DNA from: Neobacillus bataviensis
GTDB lineage: Bacteria > Bacillota > Bacilli > Bacillales_B > DSM-18226
DNA: 28,448 bases
NCBI RefSeq assembly: GCF_019969725.1
Contig: NZ_JAHXYW010000027.1
Span: 1 to 28,448, forward strand
Direction: 5' to 3'
Shown piece by piece: positions 12,904 through 21,329 of this stretch (positions are counted from its first letter, which is position 1; each line of letters starts with the position of its first letter). Both the position numbers and the translations under genes were made by a program. Below the pieces are notes generated by a model. That model had not been told where the DNA came from, did no database searches, and worked only from the letters and a program-made list of their open reading frames with translations.

Positions 12904-14307
12904 TCAGTTTGTTGTATTTGCGGATAATTTTACTTTTAACGTTTGCAGTTTTCCATCACGATAGACTTCAAATTTTATTTCATCACCAATTTTCACTTTG
13001 GAATATAGATATTTTCTTAATTCAGAGGAATTAGCAATTGCTGTTCCATTCATGGAAACAATTAAATCCTTCGGCTGGAATCCTGCCCGAGCCGCAGCTG
13101 AATTTGGGTCTATATTCATGACCAGCACACCTTTATTGACACCATTAGGAAGGTTCTGGTAATACATTTGTGGAACCTGATCCAGGTCCGCTAATCCGAC
13201 ACCAAGGTATGGACGCTCAATTTTCCCATTTTTAATTAATTGATTCACAATTGGGATCAAATCGTTACTTGGAATCGCGAATCCTAATCCTTCTACCCCG
13301 CTCTCAGAAATTTTTAAGCTATTGATTCCAATTACTTGACCGTTTGGATTAATTAAAGCCCCACCGCTGTTTCCTGGGTTGATGGCAGCATCCGTCTGGA
13401 TTACATTTGTATCCCAATTTCCGGCAGAGGTCGATACCGAAATGCTGCGGTTGGTTGCACTGACTATTCCTTGAGTAACGGTTCTGGACAAATCAAGACC
13501 CAGAGGATTTCCAATCGCATATACTTGGTCCCCCGGACGAAGTGTCGAGGAGTCTCCAAAGTCAGCCGTTGCCGTCACATATTTTGCATCAATTTTTAAG
13601 ACGGCAAGATCGGTTAAGGCATCCGTACCAACTACCTCTGCCGTTGTCTTCTGACCATCATATAAGGAAATTTCAAGCTTCGATGCCCCTTCTACGACAT
13701 GGTTATTGGTTACAATATATGCTATATTATTATTTTTTTGAAAAATCACCCCAGAACCTGAGCCGCTTTCCACGCTTTGCGAGAAATTAGTGGTGCCGTA
13801 GAAATTATTTTGCTGCTGCTGATAATTAACAATTCCAACGATAGCCTTCGATACTTTTTCCACCGTATCGGCAATGGAACCTGATGTCCTGACTGTTGGC
13901 TTTGCGGAAACCTCCTTAACCTGAGTGTTCGAGTTCGATGCTGTAACAGCTTGATTCTGATCAGCACCATAATAATTTTTTAGATAATCAGTATGTGGCA
14001 GAATGGTTAACGTCAAAACCGATCCGATTACACCGGCGGCGATTGTAGTGGCAAATCCCTTCACATAGCTTTTTTTATTTTTTTCAGGTTGGACGGTTGC
14101 ACGTGTATGACCTGCCACTGCAGTTTCTTCGATTTCTGCATTTTCATCCTTTTTATCGGATGCTGCTGACTCGTTCTCCTCCACAGGGAATGTAGCGTCT
14201 ACTGATTGGATTCGCTCTTCTGTCATATTTGGTAATTCGGTATTGTTATTCTCAGTTGATGAATGGGTTTGATCTTTTTCGAATTCATTTGTATCTTTAA
14301 ATTCCAT
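12904..14307 (-). CDS. htrA: Membrane-anchored HtrA/DegP-type serine protease
   Basis: A 467-residue S1C protease of the Bacillus HtrA type: cytoplasmic acidic N-terminus (about 1-80), one transmembrane anchor (about 85-103), a trypsin-like domain outside the membrane, and a C-terminal PDZ domain (about 360-460, with PYLGVGL and AARAGFQPKDLI). The catalytic triad is H203 (TNNHVVEG), D233 (LTDLAVLKI) and S314 (NPGNSGGAL). It degrades or holds misfolded exported proteins. The ATG at 14307 is ten bases after AAAGGAG; the preceding in-frame TTG is too close to the site. It follows a two-component system, and its promoter region holds phased TTAA repeats, suggesting control by that system. HtrB/YyxA paralogues cannot be excluded. 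Confidence 0.93.
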   Translation of the reverse strand: MEFKDTNEFEKDQTHSSTENNNTELPNMTEERIQSVDATFPVEENESAASDKKDENAEIEETAVAGHTRATVQPEKNKKSYVKGFATTIAAGVIGSVLTLTILPHTDYLKNYYGADQNQAVTASNSNTQVKEVSAKPTVRTSGSIADTVEKVSKAIVGIVNYQQQQNNFYGTTNFSQSVESGSGSGVIFQKNNNIAYIVTNNHVVEGASKLEISLYDGQKTTAEVVGTDALTDLAVLKIDAKYVTATADFGDSSTLRPGDQVYAIGNPLGLDLSRTVTQGIVSATNRSISVSTSAGNWDTNVIQTDAAINPGNSGGALINPNGQVIGINSLKISESGVEGLGFAIPSNDLIPIVNQLIKNGKIERPYLGVGLADLDQVPQMYYQNLPNGVNKGVLVMNIDPNSAAARAGFQPKDLIVSMNGTAIANSSELRKYLYSKVKIGDEIKFEVYRDGKLQTLKVKLSANTTN

Positions 14308-14363
14308 TTCAATCAATCTCCTTTAGGCTTGTTAGTTATCTTGATTCCACTTTAAACGACAAA

Positions 14364-14410
14364 TCTTAAGAAATTATTAACAAACTTTAACGAGTTTAGG
14401 AAAAAATTAA
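14364..14410 (-). promoter_or_regulatory. Phased TTAA direct repeats upstream of htrA (candidate response-regulator sites)
   Basis: TTAA occurs at 14366-14369, 14377-14380, 14387-14390 and 14407-14410, with a related TTTA at 14395-14398, so steps are about 9-12 bp, one helical turn. On the minus strand two units read TTAAAGTTTG and TTAAGATTTG. OmpR/PhoP-type regulators typically bind such direct repeats. A possible promoter, TTGTCG then GATAAC with a 16-nt spacer, lies just downstream towards htrA. The region is A/T rich, so chance must be considered. Confidence 0.4.
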
Positions 14411-14417
14411 GAAAAAA

Positions 14418-14450
14418 TAAAAAAAGCCCGACGATTGTCGAAGCTTTATT
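14418..14450 (-). terminator. Intrinsic terminator after the sensor kinase
   Basis: On the minus strand AAAGC pairs with GCTTT (14443-14447 with 14423-14427) and CGAC with GTCG inside, with a small internal loop; T7 follows. It ends the regulator-kinase transcript, so htrA depends mainly on its own promoter. Confidence 0.82.
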
Positions 14451-15876
14451 AATTATTTTTGAATTGTATGACGAATTTGGTTCCTTTTCCTTTTTCACTG
14501 GTCACATTAATTTCACCGTTATGAAGCAGGACCAGTTGTTTTACGATTGAAAGACCTAAGCCGAACTCTCCGTAGGGGTTACTGGTCCGGGATATATCAG
14601 CTTTATAAAACCGCCGCCAAATATTTTCTACTTCACTTGGATCAATACCAATTCCAGTGTCTTCCACCTCTATAATAGTGGAGTCTCCCTCGGAGCGGCC
14701 TTTTAACCAAATGGTACCATCCGAGGTGAATTGAATGCTATTTTTGGTAATATTAATCAAAATCTGGATTAGGCGATCATAGTCGGCGTTGACAAAGACA
14801 TCCGGATCAGCCTCTACCACAATTTGATTATTTTTTTCTTCTGCCTGGAGGTCTAATTGTTCTTGAATAATTTCGAGCACTTCTAAGAGCTGTATGTCTT
14901 CTCTAAATAATTGGATTTGATTCGAACGAATTTTATCATAATCTAAATTTTCATTGACTAATCGAATCAGTCTTTTAGCCTCTTGACTAACAAGATTGAT
15001 GCCCCGCTCTTTATCTTCCTCTGGAATCATATCATTTTTCAGACCTTCAACTACGCCGCTGATGGTGGTAAGGGGGGTACGCATTTCATGCGAAACATCG
15101 GCCATAAATTGCCGGCGCCTGTTCTCCAAGCTTTCGATTTCCTCCATGGAAGCATTAATTTTATCCACCATATGATTAAAATCGTTGGCTAATTCTCCAA
15201 TTTCATCAAAATTAGAAGAATGAACATGAACCTGATAGTGTCCAGCAGACACAAGTGAGGCGGCTTCCCGAAGCCTCTTGATGCGAATAACATGTATTCG
15301 TGACAAAAACCAACTTTGTAAGAAAGAAACACCAAATGCAATTAAAATCGTATATAATAAAAATTTATTAATTTGATGGATCATAGCACTTGATCCGCTG
15401 ATTGGCGAGGTTAATAAAATTCCTCCATAAAATTTGTCATTTTCTATATAAGGTAATACGACAAATGTTACTCCATCTTGCCCAAATCTTCGATAATCAA
15501 TCGGGATGATGATTGTTTGACCCTTCTTTATTTTTTCCCATTCGGATTTCGATAAGCCTTTTATCGTGGGACCATTTTTACTCACCAAATATAAATTGCC
15601 ATCCTGGTCAAACATACTAAAGCTCATTTTTCTGGCCGCCAAAACGCTGCTATACCGGTTAATGGTCTGGTCGGTTCCATATGGATTCTCTTTTATATCT
15701 TTTAATATCGCCTTTCCGTATGAACTCAGCTCTTCTGCTTTGTTCGAATAGACCAAGTTTTCAACATAGTGTGCAAATAAAATACTCAATATTAAAAAGG
15801 CGACAATGATAATACTAATATGACTGAAAAACTGCTGGTAAAAATACCTAAACTTCGTCTGCTTTAATTGAGTCAT
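14449..15876 (-). CDS. Membrane sensor histidine kinase
   Basis: A 475-residue kinase with TM1 at about 18-37, an extracytoplasmic sensor region of about 130 residues, TM2 at about 170-190, a HAMP linker (about 193-245), a HisKA domain with FMADVSHEMRTPL and phospho-accepting H263, and an HATPase domain with N-box NITKNSIQFT, G-boxes DTGIGI and GEFGLGLSIV. It would autophosphorylate and pass phosphate to the neighbouring regulator. Its ATG overlaps the end of the regulator gene by 29 bp. It does not look like an orthologue of B. subtilis YclK although its partner resembles YclJ, and it is not clearly CssS. The neighbouring HtrA gene suggests a role in envelope or secretion stress, an inference from context. 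Confidence 0.9.
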   Translation of the reverse strand: MTQLKQTKFRYFYQQFFSHISIIIVAFLILSILFAHYVENLVYSNKAEELSSYGKAILKDIKENPYGTDQTINRYSSVLAARKMSFSMFDQDGNLYLVSKNGPTIKGLSKSEWEKIKKGQTIIIPIDYRRFGQDGVTFVVLPYIENDKFYGGILLTSPISGSSAMIHQINKFLLYTILIAFGVSFLQSWFLSRIHVIRIKRLREAASLVSAGHYQVHVHSSNFDEIGELANDFNHMVDKINASMEEIESLENRRRQFMADVSHEMRTPLTTISGVVEGLKNDMIPEEDKERGINLVSQEAKRLIRLVNENLDYDKIRSNQIQLFREDIQLLEVLEIIQEQLDLQAEEKNNQIVVEADPDVFVNADYDRLIQILINITKNSIQFTSDGTIWLKGRSEGDSTIIEVEDTGIGIDPSEVENIWRRFYKADISRTSNPYGEFGLGLSIVKQLVLLHNGEINVTSEKGKGTKFVIQFKNN

Positions 15877-16549
15877 CGAATTTATAACCTACTCCCCAAA
15901 CAGTATGGAAGAATGGCTGCGAGGTGGTTTCAACCTTTTTCCGCAGCCGTTTAATGTGAACATCGACGGTTCGTTCATCACCATAAAATTGGTAGCCCCA
16001 AACCCTTTCAAGTAATTGCTCTCTTGAGAATACTTGGCGGGGATGTTCCACCAAATAATACAATAAATCGAACTCTTTTGGAGTCAGATTTGTAATTTGC
16101 GCCCCATCAATAATAACTTCTCTTGTCGTTTTATTCACTTTAAAATGTTCGGTCTGGAGGAAATCATGGCGCTCATTTGGCACTTGTGCCTGAAAACGGC
16201 GAGTTACCGCTTTAATTCTCGCCATTAAGGTAAGCGGACTAAATGGCTTGGTGACATAATCATCTGCCCCCATTTCAAGTCCAAGCACCTGATCTGACTC
16301 ACTATCCTTTGCCGTTAACATGATAATTGGAACAGTATGCTTTTCCTCTCTAATTTTGCGGCAAATGCTGACACCGTCCATACCAGGCAGCATCCAATCC
16401 ACAATCAAGGCATCCCAAGTGCTTTTTTTAAAACGGTTATATCCTTCAATACCATCATTGACAAATTCACCATCGATTCCTTCTTTAGCAAAAAACATTT
16501 CAATCATCGAGCAAACACTTTTATTATCTTCTATCACTAAAATTTTCAA
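15848..16549 (-). CDS. OmpR/PhoP-family response regulator (YclJ-like)
   Basis: About 233 residues from a TTG at 16549. Receiver domain: E7/D8, phospho-acceptor D51 (LIVDWMLPG), the T-loop IIMLTAKD and the conserved K in TKPF. C-terminal winged-helix domain: LTPKEFDLLYYLVEHP, VFSREQLLERVWGY, RTVDVHIKRLRKKV. The sequence matches remembered B. subtilis YclJ closely across both domains. The TTG start is preferred over an ATG at 16612 because the likely promoter (16592-16619) and start point lie downstream of that ATG, while AAGGAG sits eleven bases before the TTG. It overlaps the kinase gene, forming a two-gene operon, and probably acts on htrA and on its own genes. Confidence 0.88.
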   Translation of the reverse strand: MKILVIEDNKSVCSMIEMFFAKEGIDGEFVNDGIEGYNRFKKSTWDALIVDWMLPGMDGVSICRKIREEKHTVPIIMLTAKDSESDQVLGLEMGADDYVTKPFSPLTLMARIKAVTRRFQAQVPNERHDFLQTEHFKVNKTTREVIIDGAQITNLTPKEFDLLYYLVEHPRQVFSREQLLERVWGYQFYGDERTVDVHIKRLRKKVETTSQPFFHTVWGVGYKFDDSIKADEV

Positions 16550-16591
16550 AATAATGTCATCTCCTTGCCTAAAAAAACTGTTCTTTCTTCT

Positions 16592-16619
16592 AGTGTAATC
16601 GAAATTTTTCACTTATCAA
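16592..16619 (-). promoter_or_regulatory. Promoter of the two-component operon
   Basis: The minus strand reads TTGATA (16614-16619), a 16-nt spacer and TACACT (16592-16597). A start near 16585 leaves a short leader to AAGGAG at 16561-16566. This placement is the main reason for choosing the TTG start of the regulator. Confidence 0.6.
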
Positions 16620-16684
16620 ACGTTCTGCCCAATTCTTCTTTACTAATTAATACTTTATTCATAGTTTTTTAATATTTTCCAATA

Positions 16685-16720
16685 AAAAATAGGCCCGGAC
16701 TATTGTCCAGGCCTTGTTTT
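16685..16720 (-). terminator. Intrinsic terminator of the acyl-CoA catabolic operon
   Basis: AGGCCTGGAC and GTCCGGGCCT (16705-16714 with 16691-16700) form a 10-bp stem with one G-U pair and a 4-nt loop, followed on the minus strand by TATTTTTTATT. It comes about 50 bp after the quinone oxidoreductase stop. Confidence 0.9.
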
Positions 16721-16768
16721 ATAAAACCTTTGCAGGTGCTCCGGCAAAAAGTGCTTTTGCATTAACGC

Positions 16769-17749
16769 CTACCATTTTGGTTCCAAAATCAATTTTCCTT
16801 GGGTTTTTCTCGACTGCAGCAAAGAATGGACCTTGGCTGCCTCATCTAGTGGGAATACCCCGCCAATTGTAAGCTTAAGCTTCCCTTGGCCTAAATAAGT
16901 CAATAATTCTACTAAACTAGGCTGCAGCAATTCTGGCTTTCTCATGATTTGCGGAAGGAAGAATCCGATGACCGATTGATTTCTGGCCATTAACGATGAA
17001 GGATAAAATTTAGGTTGTTCACCGCTGGCTACCCCGAATATAACCAGTCGGCCAAACGTGGCCAGACATCTTAAGGTCTTATGAAATATCTCCCCACCTG
17101 CCATTTCAAGTGCAACATCTACCCCTTTTCCGTTTGTTGCCTCCAGCACCTGCTTTTCCCATTCCGGTTCCGTATAATTAATAAGAACATCTGCACCCAT
17201 TTCACGTGCCAGCTCTAATTTCTCAGGAGAGCTGGCAGTTGCGATGACTTTTCCAGCGCCAAAAAGCTTGGCAAGCTGAACTGCAATCGTTCCAACCCCT
17301 CCGGCTGCTGCATGGACAAGAACGCTTTCTCCTTTTTCTAAACGACCCATCGTTTTTAAAATATGGTAGGCACTTAAGCCTTGAAGAGGCAATGCAGCCG
17401 CTGTTCGGAAATCCAACTGCTCCGGAAGAGGAATAAGCGAACGTTCGTCTGCTATCGCAAATTCTGCATACCCATTTGATTCAATTAAGGTTACGACTCT
17501 TGTACCCGGTTTTACTTTTGTTACCTTCTCGCCCACTTCAACGACAACACCAGCAATTTCTGCACCTGGAATAAAAGGAAGTGGTGTATGGATGACATAC
17601 TGCCCCTCCCTTCTTGCTGTATCCGCATAATTTACTCCAATTGCCTTTATCTCGATTAATACTTCATGACCCGCTGGTACAGGTTTTTCCAAATCTACTA
17701 ATTTAAGTACCTCTGGTCCGCCGAATTCTGTTAGTTGAACTGCCTTCAT
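16769..17749 (-). CDS. NAD(P)H:quinone oxidoreductase family (zinc-free medium-chain dehydrogenase)
   Basis: A 326-residue member of the MDR superfamily, quinone oxidoreductase branch. The N-terminal GroES-like domain starts MKAVQLTEFGGPEVLKL and includes GVNYADTARREG and PGAEIAGVV. The Rossmann part carries VHAAAGGVGTIAVQLAKLFGA, which binds NADPH. The zinc-ligand Cys residues of alcohol dehydrogenases are absent, as usual for this branch. The likely reaction is NADPH-dependent reduction of a quinone or an enone. It is the last gene of an acyl-CoA-type operon, nine bases after the upstream stop, so its physiological substrate may be an unsaturated carbonyl intermediate; that is inference. 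Confidence 0.88.
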   Translation of the reverse strand: MKAVQLTEFGGPEVLKLVDLEKPVPAGHEVLIEIKAIGVNYADTARREGQYVIHTPLPFIPGAEIAGVVVEVGEKVTKVKPGTRVVTLIESNGYAEFAIADERSLIPLPEQLDFRTAAALPLQGLSAYHILKTMGRLEKGESVLVHAAAGGVGTIAVQLAKLFGAGKVIATASSPEKLELAREMGADVLINYTEPEWEKQVLEATNGKGVDVALEMAGGEIFHKTLRCLATFGRLVIFGVASGEQPKFYPSSLMARNQSVIGFFLPQIMRKPELLQPSLVELLTYLGQGKLKLTIGGVFPLDEAAKVHSLLQSRKTQGKLILEPKW

Positions 17750-17758
17750 TCTACATTC

Positions 17759-18538
17759 CTACTTTCCTTTAAATACTGGTTTTCTCTTTTCTTTAAAGGC
17801 TGTGATGCCTTCCTGATGGTCCTCTGTTTCAACCATTAACACTTGAATCAGGCGCTCTTGCTCAAGAATCTCTTCCAACGTGGAAGTGAATGCTTGATCA
17901 ACTAATTTTTTCTGTTTGCCGAAGGCCATTCCTGCACCATGTGCTAATTTCAAAGCGAGCTTCGTTGTTTCCTCCTGAAGGTTTTCAAGTGGGAAAAGAA
18001 AATTAATGACCCCCAATTGATAAAGCCGTTCTGCCGGAATAGGCTCTGCCGTAAAGAAAAATTGTTTAGCGAGATGAGGGCCAATTAAGCGCGGTAAGTG
18101 ATAGGAACCTCCGCCATCAGAAATCAACCCTACCTGTGAAAAGCTTAAAGCAAATTTACTATCATCTGCAGCGACAATCAGGTCACAAGCAAGGGCTAAA
18201 TTGAAACCTGCTCCTGCGGCAAAGCCGTGAACTGCAGCAATAATCGGCTTTTTCGTTTCTTTCATCAATAAAATCAATTCATTGAGTTTACCGATATGCT
18301 CATATACTTGCACACCTTTCGCTTGCCCCATGTTTTTAACATCCCCGCCTGCACTGAACGAACGGCCTGAGCCAGATAAAATAATTACCTGTACATCTTC
18401 ATCATTTTGAGCATTCCTTAGTGCATCCTTCAACCCTAAAATCATTTCTGGACTAAAAGCATTTAAGCTTTCAGGGCGGTTTAATGTTAATGATAATACA
18501 GGACCTAATTTTTCAATTAATAAATGTTCGTTAGTCAA
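17759..18538 (-). CDS. Crotonase-fold enzyme, PaaG-like isomerase type
   Basis: A 259-residue enoyl-CoA hydratase/isomerase superfamily protein. The oxyanion-hole segments are SGSGRSFSAGGDVKNM and AAVHGFAAGAGFNLALACDL. Neither catalytic Glu of a true hydratase is present: the first position is Asn (GAGFNLALACD) and the second lies in a run without Glu. Instead an Asp at 141 (GLISDGGGS) occupies the place used by PaaG-type isomerases and some dehalogenases. Double-bond isomerisation is therefore more likely than hydration. The start is a TTG with AGAGG about ten bases upstream; no other in-frame start is near. It lies 25 bp after the upstream SDR gene in one operon. Confidence 0.87.
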   Translation of the reverse strand: MTNEHLLIEKLGPVLSLTLNRPESLNAFSPEMILGLKDALRNAQNDEDVQVIILSGSGRSFSAGGDVKNMGQAKGVQVYEHIGKLNELILLMKETKKPIIAAVHGFAAGAGFNLALACDLIVAADDSKFALSFSQVGLISDGGGSYHLPRLIGPHLAKQFFFTAEPIPAERLYQLGVINFLFPLENLQEETTKLALKLAHGAGMAFGKQKKLVDQAFTSTLEEILEQERLIQVLMVETEDHQEGITAFKEKRKPVFKGK

Positions 18539-18563
18539 ATCTTATCTTCCTCTCCAATATTTT

Positions 18564-19337
18564 TTATTTTATCAGCCAGCCGCCATCTACAAGCAAATCA
18601 GTTCCTGTCATATAGGAGGCTTCGCTTGAGGCCGCAAAAGCAATGACATTGGCAATTTCTTCTGGGATACCTACTCTTTTTAATGCAGTATTTCTTTGAA
18701 TGGCTTTTACAAAGCGATCATTTTGCAGTCCACGCTCCGTTAGCGGCGTCTCTACAAATCCCGGTGAGACTGAGTTTACACGAATTCCATATTGCGACAT
18801 TTCTAATGCGAGTGCTCTGGTAAAATTAATAACACCTGCTTTGGCCGCACTATAATGAGGAATTTCTGCCCCAGCCTGATGTCCCGATAAGGAGGCAACG
18901 TTGACAATGGAGCGGTTATGCTCATCTTTTTTAGCACCCTCAACCATTATTTTTCCTAGTGTCTTTGAAACGAGAAATACGCTTTTAAGGTTTACACCCT
19001 GAACCCAGTCCCAATCCTGTTCAGACATTTCCAAAATCTTTCCATGACGAGATCCTCCAGCATTATTTACGAGTACATGAAGGTCGCCATAATGCTGCTG
19101 GACATATTCCGCTAATTCCTCAACATCTTCCACATCCGTACAGTCCGCTGTAAAAATCTCCGCCAATGGAATTCGGCTTCTTTGATTAATTTCAGCAGCA
19201 GTTTCTTCAAGCTTACTTCTCGTTCTGCCAACTAAGATCACCTTGGCTCCTTCACTCGCCAGGCGAACCGCTGCTGCCCTGCCTATCCCGCTTCCTGCAC
19301 CTGTAACTAGTGCAATGGTTTGTGAAAATCTCATCAT
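18564..19337 (-). CDS. Short-chain dehydrogenase/reductase
   Basis: About 257 residues, classical SDR. The cofactor loop is VTGAGSGIG near residue 13, followed by VNNAG, the catalytic Ser in NVASLSG, YSAAK with the catalytic Tyr and Lys, and the C-terminal SPGFVETP and YMTGTDLLVDGG. It would oxidise or reduce a hydroxyl/keto group with NAD(P), plausibly the 3-hydroxyacyl-CoA step in this acyl-CoA operon. The ATG at 19337 lies five bases after AGGAGG; a second ATG one codon later is equally good, and an in-frame TTG just upstream is not preferred. The upstream gene ends only a few bases earlier. Confidence 0.88.
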   Translation of the reverse strand: MMRFSQTIALVTGAGSGIGRAAAVRLASEGAKVILVGRTRSKLEETAAEINQRSRIPLAEIFTADCTDVEDVEELAEYVQQHYGDLHVLVNNAGGSRHGKILEMSEQDWDWVQGVNLKSVFLVSKTLGKIMVEGAKKDEHNRSIVNVASLSGHQAGAEIPHYSAAKAGVINFTRALALEMSQYGIRVNSVSPGFVETPLTERGLQNDRFVKAIQRNTALKRVGIPEEIANVIAFAASSEASYMTGTDLLVDGGWLIK

Positions 19338-19346
19338 CAAGCCCTC

Positions 19347-20423
19347 CTACACTTCTTCATTAGCAACCATAGCTGCATGCTGAATTAAACCTTTCACATA
19401 ATTATTTAAATTGGCAAATCGGCTGTCATTTGTCTGCCCTTTTTTATAACGGAAATAGATTTGCTGGCAAATGACTGCAAGCTTAAAGTAGGCAAAGGTT
19501 AAATAAAAGTGCAAATTTGAAACATCCCTGCCACTCTTTTTCGCATATAACTCAATGAATTCTTTTCGGGAATAAAATCCTTCATGAACGGCGGTAACTG
19601 GATTATTGCCATCTCCCTTTTTCAAGGTTTCTGGATCATCTGGAAGATTCCAATAACTCATCGCCGCCCCAAGATCGGCAAGCGGGTCCCCAACTGTGGT
19701 CATCTCCCAATCAAATAAACCTACCATTTCGGTAAAATTCTCATTAAGCATTGCATTATTCAATTTATAATCATAATGAATAATAGCTGCTTCAGAGTGT
19801 TTGGGAATATGATTAGCGAGCCAATATTTTAATGAATCAACCTGTTCAATTTCATCTGTCTTTGATCTTTCATACCGCCCAATCCAGCCTTGCACCTGTC
19901 TCTCCATAAACCCATCAGGCTTACTAATTTCAGTAAGACCTGTTTCTTTGTAATTAAGAGAATGCAATTTCACTAGATTATCAACCATTATTTCGGAAAT
20001 TTGTTTGCAAAGTTCAGGTGAAACCACTATACCTTCAGGAAAAGAAGTATCTAAAACAATTCCATTTTTTCTTTCCATGATAAAAAATGTACTACCGACA
20101 ATTTCCTGATTATCTGAAAAGAGAATCGGCTTTGGAGCAGCAGGGAAGATGGGGTTAAGCTCGGATAGAATTCTAAATTCACGCTCCATATCATGAGCTT
20201 TCGGTGCAACCGGCCCCAGTGGGGGACGGCGCAAGACTGCCTCCCAATTCCCCATTTTTAATTGATAGGTCAAGTTCGAGTGTCCCGCGGAAAATTGCAA
20301 AACCTCCAAAGGCGCCTTTGGCAGAGATTTAATATTCTCATCTAAATATTTTTCTAGAGCAATGAGATTCAATTCTTCCCCTTTTCGAACAGGAATAGTA
20401 TCTTTATTCATTTGTTGAGGCAT
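19347..20423 (-). CDS. APH-fold phosphotransferase family protein (acyl-CoA operon type)
   Basis: A 358-residue aminoglycoside-phosphotransferase-fold protein of the kind found with acyl-CoA dehydrogenase and ligase genes (ACAD10/11-like kinase). Motifs: VLRRPPLGP in the nucleotide-binding N-lobe, the catalytic loop HYDYKLNNAML (family HGDY(R/K)xxN, with Tyr in place of Gly), and the metal-binding FDWEMTTVGDPLADLG. The C-terminal helices lie downstream. The human homologue phosphorylates 4-hydroxyacyl-CoA, and a role in handling hydroxylated acyl chains is a reasonable analogy here but unproven. GGGAGG six bases upstream supports the start. It is in an operon with the flanking enzymes. Confidence 0.85.
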   Translation of the reverse strand: MPQQMNKDTIPVRKGEELNLIALEKYLDENIKSLPKAPLEVLQFSAGHSNLTYQLKMGNWEAVLRRPPLGPVAPKAHDMEREFRILSELNPIFPAAPKPILFSDNQEIVGSTFFIMERKNGIVLDTSFPEGIVVSPELCKQISEIMVDNLVKLHSLNYKETGLTEISKPDGFMERQVQGWIGRYERSKTDEIEQVDSLKYWLANHIPKHSEAAIIHYDYKLNNAMLNENFTEMVGLFDWEMTTVGDPLADLGAAMSYWNLPDDPETLKKGDGNNPVTAVHEGFYSRKEFIELYAKKSGRDVSNLHFYLTFAYFKLAVICQQIYFRYKKGQTNDSRFANLNNYVKGLIQHAAMVANEEV

Positions 20424-20479
20424 ATTTTTCCTCCCTACATTTTAGAAAATTCAGACTTATCAATGCATAATTTTTCTGC

Positions 20480-21259
20480 TTAGCGATGTTGGAAAACCGG
20501 TTTTCTTTTTTCAAGAAATGCCTGAACTCCCTCTTTTATGTCCTCTGTCTGGAAAATTTCCGCAAAAAGTGAAGCCTCAAGTTCGATTCCTTCTGTCAAG
20601 GACTGGTTTAACCCTTCGTCGACTGATTTTTTTATGCGCGAAAGCGCCTGCAATGAATGCCTAGAGATTCTCTTAGCCAATTCTTTTGAACTAGTCAACC
20701 CTTCACCGCTTGGGACAATACGATTTACAAGGCCAATTCTTTCGGCTTCCTGTGCAGAAATCGGATCGCCTGTAAACATTAATTCCTTTGCTTTTGCTTC
20801 TCCAACCAATCTAGGAAGCCGCTGGGTTCCTCCCCCGCCAGGGAACAAGCCAAGTTTGATTTCAGGCAATCCAATTTGCGCATGTTCCTCCGCAATTCGG
20901 ATGTCACATGCTAGTGCCAGCTCACAGCCGCCGCCAAAGGTTAGGCCATTTAATACGGCAATGGTTGGCTTTGGAAATTCATCAATAAAATTCAATGCAA
21001 TATGACTGTTCCTTACATTTTGTTTCATATTTGGGTTACCCATCATTTGCGGAAATTCCTTAATATCCGCTCCAGCAGCAAATGCCTTATTGCCTGCTCC
21101 CGTCACCAAGACAGCTACAACCTCTAAGTCATCCTTTAATTCTTGAAATGCAAGATGCAATTCATGAAAAACCTGTTTACTTAAGACATTTAACGGCGGT
21201 CGATTTAATGTAACTATAGCAATGTTATTTTCTTTTTCAACGGTAATATACTGTGCCAT
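20480..21259 (-). CDS. Enoyl-CoA hydratase
   Basis: A 259-residue crotonase with both catalytic glutamates: E113 in GGGCELALACD and E133 in GLPEIKLGLFPGGGGTQRLPRLVG, 20 residues apart as in rat enoyl-CoA hydratase (E144/E164). It hydrates trans-2-enoyl-CoA to 3-hydroxyacyl-CoA in beta-oxidation. The ATG at 21259 lies 11 bases after AAGGAG; the in-frame GTG four codons earlier overlaps that site. It is the first gene of the operon that runs to the terminator at 16685-16720. Its promoter region contains a TetR-type palindrome (21300-21317) and follows the TetR gene's own terminator. Confidence 0.92.
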   Translation of the reverse strand: MAQYITVEKENNIAIVTLNRPPLNVLSKQVFHELHLAFQELKDDLEVVAVLVTGAGNKAFAAGADIKEFPQMMGNPNMKQNVRNSHIALNFIDEFPKPTIAVLNGLTFGGGCELALACDIRIAEEHAQIGLPEIKLGLFPGGGGTQRLPRLVGEAKAKELMFTGDPISAQEAERIGLVNRIVPSGEGLTSSKELAKRISRHSLQALSRIKKSVDEGLNQSLTEGIELEASLFAEIFQTEDIKEGVQAFLEKRKPVFQHR

Positions 21260-21299
21260 ACTAAGATTCACTCCTTTATTGAAATTTTAAAATCAAACA

Positions 21300-21317
21300 A
21301 TACTAACCAGTTAGTAT
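21300..21317. promoter_or_regulatory. Palindromic operator, probably for the adjacent TetR repressor
   Basis: ATACTAACCAGTTAGTAT has perfect 8-bp inverted arms around a 2-bp centre. It lies about 40 bp upstream of the enoyl-CoA hydratase start. A possible -35 (TTAAGG) and a -10-like TAGTAT that overlaps the palindrome's edge fit repression by occlusion. A close relative occurs at 24528-24543 upstream of the SDR/ligase unit. Confidence 0.75.
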
Positions 21318-21329
21318 GTTACCTTAACT

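Noticed and set aside
20538..21005. Long plus-strand open frame opposite the enoyl-CoA hydratase gene
   Set aside because: It is the antisense reading of a clear crotonase gene, with no RBS and no family resemblance. The same applies to the plus-strand frame at 22410-22991 opposite the acyl-CoA ligase.
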